Shown piece after piece: positions 14,725 through 20,236 of a DNA stretch of 20,236 bases. Numbering within the stretch: position 1 is the first letter of the stretch; every line of letters begins with the position of its first letter. The position numbers were made by a program, and so were the translations under genes. Below the pieces are notes generated by a model, which was given only the letters and a program-made list of their open reading frames with translations, made no database searches and was not told the origin of the DNA. The DNA lies in assembly GCA_964562375.1 (NCBI GenBank), contig CAZLSW010000060.1:1-20236 (forward strand). Direction: 5' to 3'. The stretch comes from JAJPXC01 sp964562375. GTDB taxonomy: Bacteria > Bacteroidota > Bacteroidia > Bacteroidales > Muribaculaceae.

Positions 14725-15908
14725 GGGATAAGATCGTAGGCGCGGAACACCTTCTGGATGGCCTCTAAGGCGCGGGTCACTTGCTCCTTGGAGTGGGTGG
14801 CCATCAAGGAGAAACGGATGAGGGTGTCCTGGGGTGCCACCGCAGGCGAAACCACAGGGTTGACGAAGATACCCTCGTTCAAGAGGTCGCGGGTGATGGC
14901 GAAAGTCTTGTCGTTGTCGCGGATGAACAACGGGATAATCGGGGTGGAGGTGTTGCCGATCTCGCAACCCATGTTGCGGAAGCCCTCGAGAGCATAGTGG
15001 GTGAGTTTCCAAAGGTTCTCCTGGCGCTCGGGTTCTTTCTCCATAATATCAACTGCGGCCAAAGCGGCGGCGGTCGACGCGGGAGTGATCGATGCGGTGA
15101 AGATATAGGAACGCGAGTGGTGACGCAGATAATTGGTAATCTCCTTGTCGGTGGCGATAAAGCCTCCCAGCGAGGCGAACGACTTGGAGAATGTGCCCAT
15201 AATCAGGTCAACGTCCTTGGCGACGCCGTAGTGGTGGCACACGCCACGACCGCCAGGGCCGAAGACACCGATGCCGTGGGCCTCGTCGACCATCACCGTG
15301 GCGTCGTATTTCTTGGCCAGCTCCACGATTTTGGGCACGTCGGCCACATCGCCCTCCATGGAGAACACGCCGTCGGTGACGATGAGCTTCACCTTGTCGG
15401 GCTCGCATTTCTGGAGCTGCTTCTCAAGCGAGTCGGTGTCGTTGTGCTTGTATTTGAGCTTTTGGGAGAACGACAGGCGATGGCCCTCGATGATCGAGGC
15501 ATGATCCTGCTCGTCCCAAAGGATGTAATCCTCGCGGCCGGTAAGGCAGGAGACCACGCCCAGGTTCACCTCGAAACCGGTGGAGTAGATCATCACATCC
15601 TCCTTACCCATATACTCGGCGAGGCGAGCCTCCAGCTTTTTGTGAAGGTCGAGGGTGCCGTTGAGGAATGGGGACCCGGCGCATCCGGTGCCGTATTTCT
15701 TGGTGGCGGCGATAGCGGCCTCCTTGACGCGAGGGTCGTTGACCAGGCCAGAGTAGCAATTGGAGCCGAACATGAGCACTTTCTTGCCATTCATGATCAC
15801 CTCGGGATCTTGCTCTGAGGAGATGGCGCGGAAGTAGGGATAAATGCCGGCGGCCTTTGCCTCTTGGGGGGCGGTGTACTGCGCCAGCTTCGCTTGTAAT
15901 AGCTTCAT
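14721..15908 (-). CDS. spt: Serine palmitoyltransferase (PLP-dependent alpha-oxoamine synthase)
   Basis: 395 residues. Catalyses condensation of L-serine with palmitoyl-CoA to 3-ketosphinganine, the first step of sphingolipid synthesis, in the cytoplasm. The family motifs are present: H136 in DHASIIEGHR (stacks on PLP), D208 and H211 in VDEAHG, and the Schiff-base lysine K242 in GTFSKSFAS. Long stretches (YPYFR, VLMFGSN, KYGTGCAGS, FLNGTLDLH, LSFSQKLKYKHND, IVTDGVFSMEGD) agree with what I remember of the Bacteroides Spt (BT_0870). That makes Spt more likely than the related 2-amino-3-ketobutyrate CoA ligase or BioF, which share the fold. Normal length, single gene, own promoter match at 15985-15992. 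It is probably unrelated to the glycan locus and transcribed separately from the TTG-started gene 50 bp downstream. Confidence 0.9.
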   Translation of the reverse strand: MKLLQAKLAQYTAPQEAKAAGIYPYFRAISSEQDPEVIMNGKKVLMFGSNCYSGLVNDPRVKEAAIAATKKYGTGCAGSPFLNGTLDLHKKLEARLAEYMGKEDVMIYSTGFEVNLGVVSCLTGREDYILWDEQDHASIIEGHRLSFSQKLKYKHNDTDSLEKQLQKCEPDKVKLIVTDGVFSMEGDVADVPKIVELAKKYDATVMVDEAHGIGVFGPGGRGVCHHYGVAKDVDLIMGTFSKSFASLGGFIATDKEITNYLRHHSRSYIFTASITPASTAAALAAVDIMEKEPERQENLWKLTHYALEGFRNMGCEIGNTSTPIIPLFIRDNDKTFAITRDLLNEGIFVNPVVSPAVAPQDTLIRFSLMATHSKEQVTRALEAIQKVFRAYDLIP

Positions 15909-15984
15909 TTTATATGTGATTCTACTGTCGATTGGGTATTTCGCTTTCTATGACCCCTCCGCTCGTCGCGGAAAAATCAGGCCA

Positions 15985-15992
15985 CAAAGTTA
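15985..15992 (-). promoter_or_regulatory. -7 box of the serine palmitoyltransferase gene
   Basis: The minus strand reads TAACTTTG, an exact TAnnTTTG match, 76 bp before the ATG. No convincing -33 element is seen at the usual spacing. The rest of the 336-bp gap 15909-16244 holds AT-rich sequence, the inverted repeat at 16118-16182 and copies of TTTCGTGG. I see no gene in it. Confidence 0.55.
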
Positions 15993-16117
15993 CTAATTTT
16001 CCCCGAAATGTATCCTTTTCTACCAAACTTTTCACCACATTGCAACACTAAAACATTGTTAACGGGGCTTAAAGCCACAAAAACCTTAGAATGCCACAAG
16101 CCTCAAGAGTAATGATT

Positions 16118-16182
16118 ACCACAGAAGGACACGAAAGGGACACAAAAACAGGGTTTGTGTCTTTTTCGTGTTTTTTCGTGGT
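16118..16182. repeat. 29-bp imperfect inverted repeat (CACGAAA type)
   Basis: The left arm 16118-16146 and right arm 16154-16182 are reverse complements at most positions, built from ACCAC, ACACGAAA and GACACAAA blocks around a 7-nt loop AACAGGG. It lies 62 bp past the stop of the capA-like gene, so a bidirectional terminator or mRNA 3' end is possible. TTTCGTGGTCAA is repeated at 16174-16185 and 16193-16204, with degenerate copies at about 16215 and 16234. Confidence 0.7.
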
Positions 16183-16244
16183 CAAGTGCCTATTTCGTGG
16201 TCAAAGTATTGAACTTTGTGGTTATGAGCGCAGTTTCGTGGCTG

Positions 16245-17348
16245 TTAAAGGCGGTTGTGGACGCGGTAGATGGATTCGGCCGATTGGGTGAAGGCCCGGG
16301 CGGCCGGTAGCCACTGGCGCATGATGGCCTCGGGGAGAGTGGTGGAGGTGGATTCGAGGATGTGCTCGACGGGATGAATCGTGAAGGAGTAGCCCGAGAC
16401 TCCCGCAGCGACATTAGTGCCTGCCGGTCGACCAGGGACGGTGAAGACCAGTCGGTAGCCAGCGTCGGCCACGTAGGCCACCCCCACTGAGTCGCGGCGC
16501 AGCTTCACCTCGACCATCGCCCCACCCCGCGTGTCGCGAGTCTTCATGTTGGAGATAAAGTTGCCAAGGGAGTAGACGAGAAACGAGCGCTTGCCGGTGT
16601 TTTCGTCGGTGATCATCTCCATGGGTTGGATCACGTGGGGATGGCCTCCGATGATCATCTCCACGCCTTGTGAGAGCAGGAACTTGGCCAAAGCACGCTG
16701 AGAGGAGTTTGGCAACAATTTGTACTCGTCGCCCCAGTGGACGTTGACACAGACGAGCTCTGCCCCCTTCTCACGGGCCTGAGCGATGTCGCGGGCCATC
16801 TTCTCGCGGTTGATATAGTCGACCACGCAATCGCCCTGGATCTCGATGCCGTTGGTGCCGTAGGTGTAGTTGAGCATACCGATCTTGAAGCCGTTGACGT
16901 TGACGATTTTGGGCAGCAGGGAGTCACGTTGTGCCTGGTCGCGGTAGGTGCCGATATGGGCGATCCCCTGGCGGTCGAGCTCCTGGATTGTGCGCTTTAG
17001 CCCTCGGTCGTGGCGATCGAGGGTGTGGTTGTTGGCTGTGAGGAAGAGGTCAAAACCGGCGTCTTTCAAGGCCGTTGCGTAGCTGTCGGGGGCGCAAAAG
17101 CAGGGGTAGCCTGAGTAGGGGGCGCCACCCAAGGGCGTCTCCAAGTTAACCACGGCGTAATCGGCCTGGCTTACAAAGGGGGCGACGGCCGCGAAGCAGT
17201 CGGAATAGTCGTACACTCCACCCTGACGCTTTGCGGCGTCAATCTGGCCCTGGTGCATCATGGCGTCGCCCGCGAAGAGCAACGTCGCCTGTTGCTGCGC
17301 GGCGATTGACATCGCCACGGCCACACCGATCGACAATAGTGACAACAA
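16245..17348 (-). CDS. CapA-like metallophosphatase family protein (PGA_cap)
   Basis: 367 residues if started at the TTG at 17346-17348. The metal-site motifs of the CapA/PGA_cap family (PF09587) are all present: LFAGDAMMHQ (D28), VVNLETPLGG (E70), TANNHTLDR (N107, H108), VNVHWGDEY, and GGHPHVIQPME, followed by LVYSLGNFISN. Members are calcineurin-like phosphoesterases linked to poly-gamma-glutamate or envelope metabolism. The substrate here is unknown, and there are no capBC neighbours. Residues 1-17 (MLSLLSIGVAVAMSIAA) are signal-peptide-like but lack the usual positive start. The codons just upstream read P L T T K, which would complete a normal signal peptide, but no ATG precedes them before a stop, because that region is a 7-bp tandem repeat. 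The start is therefore uncertain: TTG, or ATG at 17312 without a useful signal peptide. Confidence 0.85.
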   Translation of the reverse strand: MLSLLSIGVAVAMSIAAQQQATLLFAGDAMMHQGQIDAAKRQGGVYDYSDCFAAVAPFVSQADYAVVNLETPLGGAPYSGYPCFCAPDSYATALKDAGFDLFLTANNHTLDRHDRGLKRTIQELDRQGIAHIGTYRDQAQRDSLLPKIVNVNGFKIGMLNYTYGTNGIEIQGDCVVDYINREKMARDIAQAREKGAELVCVNVHWGDEYKLLPNSSQRALAKFLLSQGVEMIIGGHPHVIQPMEMITDENTGKRSFLVYSLGNFISNMKTRDTRGGAMVEVKLRRDSVGVAYVADAGYRLVFTVPGRPAGTNVAAGVSGYSFTIHPVEHILESTSTTLPEAIMRQWLPAARAFTQSAESIYRVHNRL

Positions 17349-17354
17349 CTTAGT

Positions 17355-17382
17355 GGTTAATGGTTAATGGTTAATGGTTAAT
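17355..17382. repeat. GGTTAAT 7-bp tandem array
   Basis: Four perfect copies of GGTTAAT lie directly upstream of the capA-like gene, with the last 6 bp before the proposed TTG. The reverse strand reads ATTAACC units, which contain a TAA stop in every frame and no ATG, so the array cannot supply a start codon. Confidence 0.9.
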
Positions 17383-17404
17383 GGCGCTCAGTATCCTTTA
17401 TTCC

Positions 17405-17492
17405 TTTCCTCCTTTATTCCTTTCCTCCTTTATTCCTTTATTCCTTTCCTCCTTTATTACTTTCCTCCTTTATTACTTTCCTCCTTTATTAC
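17405..17492. repeat. 16-bp pyrimidine tandem array with terminal hairpin
   Basis: The unit TTTCCTCCTTTATT(C/A)C occurs at 17405, 17421, 17445, 17461 and 17477, with an 8-bp TTTATTCC insertion at 17437-17444. The last copy and the following purine-rich bases (to about 17516) are complementary (CTTTCCTC / GAGGAAAG with internal CTTT/AAAG). They form a stem that could end folD transcription. Strand asymmetry is extreme: nearly all pyrimidine on the plus strand. Confidence 0.85.
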
Positions 17493-17529
17493 TTTAAAGG
17501 ATTAAAGAGGAAAGGAAGTCTCCCAGGAA

Positions 17530-17563
17530 CTAGAAACTAGAAACTAGAAACTAGAAACTAGAA
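17530..17563. repeat. CTAGAAA 7-bp tandem array at the folD 3' end
   Basis: Copies start at 17530, 17537, 17544, 17551 and 17558 (last one partial). The folD stop codon TAG (17558-17560 on the minus strand) lies inside the last copy. The same unit in inverted orientation (TTTCTAG) stands upstream of folD at 18454-18474. Confidence 0.9.
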
Positions 17564-18448
17564 CCCCGAAACTTCCCCCCTTTGCTTTCCCGCCCGGAGA
17601 GTGTTGAGCATCAGCGAGACGATGGTCATGGGACCCACGCCGCCGGGAACCGGTGAGATGAAGGCGCACTTAGGAGCCACGTTCTCGAAGTCGACGTCGC
17701 CGCTCAAGCGGAAGCCGCTCTTGCGCGTGGCGTCGGGCACACGGGTGGTGCCCACATCGATCACCGTGGCGCCCTCCTTCACCATGTCCTCGGTGACGAA
17801 GCCAGGCTTGCCCAGCGCGGCGATAAGGATGTCGGCCTCGCGGGCGATATCTTTGAGGTTTTCAGTGGCCGAGTGGCACACGGTGACGGTGGCATCACCA
17901 GGGGTGCCTTTCTGCATCATGAGCATGGCCATGGGCTTGCCCACGATGTTGCTACGGCCCAGTACCACGCAACGCTTGCCGCGGGTGGGCACGTTGTAGC
18001 GTTTCAGCAACTCCATAATGCCTGCGGGAGTGGCGGGAAGGAAACAGGGCAGACCAATTGACATGCGACCTACGTTGACGGGATGGAAACCGTCGACATC
18101 TTTCGACGGGTCGATGGCCTCGATCACTGCCTGCTCGTTGATGTGCTTGGGAAGCGGGAGCTGGACGATAAAACCATCGACCTCGGGGTCGTTGTTCAGG
18201 CGCTGGATATGCTCCATCAGCTCCTCTTGGGTGGTGGAGGCATCAAGGCGGATGAGCGTGGAGCGGAAACCGCACACCTCACAGGCTTTCACCTTGTTGT
18301 TCACGTAGGTTTGGGAGGCTCCGTCATCGCCCACCAGGATTGCCGCAAGGTGGGGACGGCGCTTGCCCTGGGCGAGCATCTGCTCCACCTCAGCGGCTAT
18401 CTCGGCCTTGATATCGGCCGCGGTCTGTTTTCCGTCAATAAGAGTCAT
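17558..18448 (-). CDS. folD: Bifunctional methylenetetrahydrofolate dehydrogenase/cyclohydrolase
   Basis: 296 residues. Converts 5,10-methylene-THF to 5,10-methenyl-THF (NADP-dependent) and then to 10-formyl-THF in the cytoplasm, feeding purine and formyl-methionine synthesis. The N-terminal catalytic domain has the active-site signature Y48-V-N-N-K52-V-K-A-C (catalytic lysine K52) and D119 in PSKDVDGFHP. The nucleotide-binding domain has VLGRSNIVGKP (162-172), and the C-terminal signature PVPGGVGPMTI is intact. Length is normal. It begins 26 bp after the ffh stop, the gap being filled by three TTTCTAG repeats. Its last codons run into another array of the same unit, which supplies the stop codon. 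The extreme C-terminal residues GEVSGF may therefore differ between related strains. Confidence 0.97.
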   Translation of the reverse strand: MTLIDGKQTAADIKAEIAAEVEQMLAQGKRRPHLAAILVGDDGASQTYVNNKVKACEVCGFRSTLIRLDASTTQEELMEHIQRLNNDPEVDGFIVQLPLPKHINEQAVIEAIDPSKDVDGFHPVNVGRMSIGLPCFLPATPAGIMELLKRYNVPTRGKRCVVLGRSNIVGKPMAMLMMQKGTPGDATVTVCHSATENLKDIAREADILIAALGKPGFVTEDMVKEGATVIDVGTTRVPDATRKSGFRLSGDVDFENVAPKCAFISPVPGGVGPMTIVSLMLNTLRAGKQRGEVSGF

Positions 18449-18453
18449 GAGAG

Positions 18454-18474
18454 TTTCTAGTTTCTAGTTTCTAG
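18454..18474. repeat. TTTCTAG 7-bp tandem array between ffh and folD
   Basis: Three perfect copies (18454-18460, 18461-18467, 18468-18474) fill almost the whole 26-bp gap and end at the ffh stop codon. It is the reverse complement of the unit after folD. Confidence 0.9.
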
Positions 18475-19809
18475 TTAGCGGCGCATGCCTTTGGCGGCAC
18501 GCATCATCTTCATCGGGTTCTTCATCGAGGTGGCCATCTTCATCATTTGGCGCATCTGCTCGAATTGCTTCAACAGGCGGTTGACCTCCTGCATGGTGGT
18601 GCCGGAGCCTTTAGCGATACGCTGGCGACGCGAGCCGTTGATTATCTGTGGATTAAGGCGCTCCTCCTCCGTCATCGAGTGGATTATCGCTTCAATACCC
18701 TTGAAAGCGTTGTCGTCGATGTCGATATCCTTGATGGCCTTGCCCACGCCGGGAATCATTGAGGCAAGATCCTTGAGGTTGCCCATCTTCTTTATCTGCT
18801 CAATCTGCTTGAGGAAGTCGTTGAAGTTGAACTGGTTCTTCTGGATTTTGCGCTGCAAGGCGAGGGCCTCCTTTTCGTCGTACTGTTGCTGTGCTTTTTC
18901 GACGAGTGACACGATGTCGCCCATGCCCAGGATACGGTCGGCCATACGCGCGGGGTGGAACTGGTCGATAGCGTCCAATTTCTCGCCGGTGCCGACGAAT
19001 TTGATGGGCTTGGTGACCACCGTGCGAATCGACAGGGCAGCGCCACCGCGGGTGTCGCCGTCGAGTTTGGTAAGTACAACGCCGTCGAAATCGAGGCGGT
19101 CGTTGAACTCCTTGGCCGTGTTCACAGCGTCCTGACCAGTCATCGAGTCTACCACGAAGAGGGTCTCCTGAGGCTTGATTGCTTTCTTGATGGCCTCGAT
19201 CTCGTTCATCATCTGCTCGTCGACAGCCAAACGGCCCGCGGTGTCCACAATCACCAGATCAAGATAGTTGGCCTTGGCGTAGGCGATGGCGTTTTGGGCG
19301 ATCTCCACGGGATTTTTGTTACCCTCCTCGGTGTAGACAGGCACTTCAATCTGGCCGGCCAACACCTTCAACTGCTCGATGGCGGCTGGACGGTACACGT
19401 CGCAAGCCACAAGCAGGGGGCGCTTGCCCTTCTCGCTCTTGAGCTTGCGCGCGAGTTTGCCCGAGAAAGTGGTTTTACCCGAGCCTTGCAGGCCCGACAT
19501 GAGTATTACCGTGGGGTTGCCGGAGAGGTTCAACGGAGCGGCCTCCGAGCCCATGAGGGTGGTCAATTCGTCGTGGACGATCTTCACCATCAGCTCCGAA
19601 GGCTTGATAGCGTTAATCACGTTTTGACCAAGGGCCTTGGCCTTAACGGTATCGGTGAACGTTTTAGCCACCTTATAGTTGACGTCGGCGTCGAGCAGGG
19701 CGCGGCGCACGTCCTTCAAGGTTTCGGCTACGTTGATTTCAGTGATTTTGCCTTGGCCCTTGAGGAGCTTAAGGCTACGTTCTAATCGTTCGCTTAGGTT
19801 TTCAAACAT
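18475..19809 (-). CDS. ffh: Signal recognition particle GTPase Ffh (SRP54)
   Basis: 444 residues. Binds 4.5S/SRP RNA and signal sequences of nascent membrane proteins and docks with FtsY at the membrane. The N domain helical bundle (1-85) is followed by the G domain with P-loop GLQGSGKTT (106-114), DVYRPAAIEQL (137-147), DTAGRL (189-194), TKLDGDTRGGAALS (247-260) and FVGTGEKLD (271-279). The M domain (about 300-444) contains the RNA-binding block GSRRQRIAKGSGTTMQEVNRLLKQF and a methionine-rich tail (MRQMMKMATSMKNPMKMMRAAKGMRR). Complete and of normal length (E. coli 453). It starts 10 bp after panD and is followed by folD, suggesting one housekeeping transcript. No unusual residues are seen. 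Confidence 0.98.
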   Translation of the reverse strand: MFENLSERLERSLKLLKGQGKITEINVAETLKDVRRALLDADVNYKVAKTFTDTVKAKALGQNVINAIKPSELMVKIVHDELTTLMGSEAAPLNLSGNPTVILMSGLQGSGKTTFSGKLARKLKSEKGKRPLLVACDVYRPAAIEQLKVLAGQIEVPVYTEEGNKNPVEIAQNAIAYAKANYLDLVIVDTAGRLAVDEQMMNEIEAIKKAIKPQETLFVVDSMTGQDAVNTAKEFNDRLDFDGVVLTKLDGDTRGGAALSIRTVVTKPIKFVGTGEKLDAIDQFHPARMADRILGMGDIVSLVEKAQQQYDEKEALALQRKIQKNQFNFNDFLKQIEQIKKMGNLKDLASMIPGVGKAIKDIDIDDNAFKGIEAIIHSMTEEERLNPQIINGSRRQRIAKGSGTTMQEVNRLLKQFEQMRQMMKMATSMKNPMKMMRAAKGMRR

Positions 19810-19819
19810 AAGTGCTCTT

Positions 19820-20173
19820 TTACTTGATTAGGGTGTTGGTTTCGGTGTCGGGAAAGATTACCTTCGGCTTGAAGGTAGAGGCTTCCTCCGGTGTCATCAG
19901 CGCATAAGCCATGATGATAATCACATCTCCGGGCTGCACGCGGCGCGCGGCGGCTCCGTTGACGCAAATCACGCCCGAGCCAGCCTCTCCCGGTATAACA
20001 TAAGTGTCGAAGCGCTCACCGTTGTTGTTGTCGACGATGAACACGCGCTCGCCAGGGAAGATCCCCGCAGCTTCGATCAACTCGCTGTCGATGGTGATCG
20101 AGCCTATATATTCCAAGCACGCCTGGGTGACGGTGACGCGATGTATCTTGGATTTTAATATCTGGAGTTGCAT
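19820..20173 (-). CDS. panD: Aspartate 1-decarboxylase proenzyme
   Basis: 117 residues. Makes beta-alanine from L-aspartate for pantothenate and coenzyme A synthesis, in the cytoplasm as a tetramer. The self-cleavage site G24-S25 (in CLEYIGSITID) is intact, so S25 can become the pyruvoyl group. K9, H11 and R12 (SKIHRV) match the N-terminal substrate-site residues. NGAAARRVQPGDVIIIMAYA (about 73-92) is the conserved core of the C-terminal part. Length is as expected (E. coli 126). The gene that would precede it lies outside the window, so I cannot tell whether panC or another pantothenate gene is adjacent. The upstream region is a tandem repeat that runs off the window end, and no promoter is visible. 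Confidence 0.97.
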   Translation of the reverse strand: MQLQILKSKIHRVTVTQACLEYIGSITIDSELIEAAGIFPGERVFIVDNNNGERFDTYVIPGEAGSGVICVNGAAARRVQPGDVIIIMAYALMTPEEASTFKPKVIFPDTETNTLIK

Positions 20174-20180
20174 ACGGTAG

Positions 20181-20236
20181 TTGTTAGTTGTTAGTTTTTA
20201 GTTGTTAGTTTTTAGTTGTTAGTTTTTAGTTGTTAG
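20181..20236. repeat. 7/14-bp TTGTTAG-TTTTTAG tandem array upstream of panD
   Basis: TTGTTAG (20181-20187) is followed by three 14-bp units TTGTTAGTTTTTAG (20188, 20202 and 20216) and another TTGTTAG at 20230-20236, reaching the window edge. It begins 7 bp upstream of the panD ATG, so any panD ribosome site or leader overlaps the array. Confidence 0.9.

Noticed and set aside
14781..15818. Plus-strand open frame (345 codons) opposite the serine palmitoyltransferase gene
   Set aside because: Antisense shadow of a well-recognised enzyme; no motif or ribosome site supports it.
14721..15908. Annotation as 2-amino-3-ketobutyrate CoA ligase or BioF
   Set aside because: Shared fold, but the long conserved stretches fit the Bacteroides serine palmitoyltransferase better and no threonine dehydrogenase or biotin genes are adjacent.
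16091..16291. Small plus-strand ORF in the gap after the capA-like gene
   Set aside because: It consists mostly of the inverted repeat and TTTCGTGG copies, overlaps the capA-like 3' end, and has no recognisable protein pattern.

Overview
The window looks like a chromosomal segment of a Bacteroidales gut bacterium. A Muribaculaceae-type genome is my best inference from the GC-rich coding sequence, the TAnnTTTG-type promoters, a SusC/SusD locus, a Bacteroides-type serine palmitoyltransferase and an apparent type IX secretion tail. I cannot prove the family without a search. All genes I accept lie on the minus strand, so the biological order runs from high to low coordinates.

Right end (about 17.5-20.2 kb): a housekeeping run panD (aspartate decarboxylase), ffh (signal recognition particle GTPase) and folD (one-carbon metabolism), separated by 10 and 26 bp. 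It is bounded and interrupted by short AT-rich tandem repeats. Next come a CapA-like metallophosphatase (16.2-17.3 kb), whose 5' end runs into a 7-bp repeat array, a serine palmitoyltransferase for sphingolipid synthesis (14.7-15.9 kb), and a small VanZ-like membrane protein (14.06-14.67 kb) carrying an in-frame cluster of palindromic repeats.

Left two thirds (0.5-14.0 kb): a complete polysaccharide utilisation locus in the order membrane-spanning HTH regulator, SusC, SusD, GH30 lipoprotein, two-module surface glycan-binding lipoprotein, GH3 glucosidase, then a secreted two-module protein with a type IX-like C-terminal tail. The GH30 + binding protein + GH3 content and order match what I remember of the B. 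thetaiotaomicron 1,6-beta-glucan locus (BT3309-BT3314), so beta-1,6-glucan (yeast/fungal wall, pustulan) is the predicted substrate. The surface GH30 would cut the polymer, SusC/SusD would import the fragments, and the periplasmic GH3 would release glucose. The leftmost 200 bp hold a broken ATPase/nuclease gene remnant.

The most unusual signal is a palindromic repeat family seen at two distant loci: 354-522 (five tandem 35-bp copies in the 3' flank of the last locus gene) and about 14311-14475 (inside the VanZ-like ORF, 36-bp units, both orientations). The hairpins share a fixed core and outer triplet, while the middle triplet of the stem changes on both arms together (AGG/CCT, CCG/CGG, GGG/CCC). 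Each is next to a conserved GTAG-containing flank, which resembles REP elements. A second layer consists of 7-bp-period intergenic arrays (TTTCTAG, GGTTAAT, TTGTTAG types) that touch the stop codon of folD and the start of the capA-like gene.
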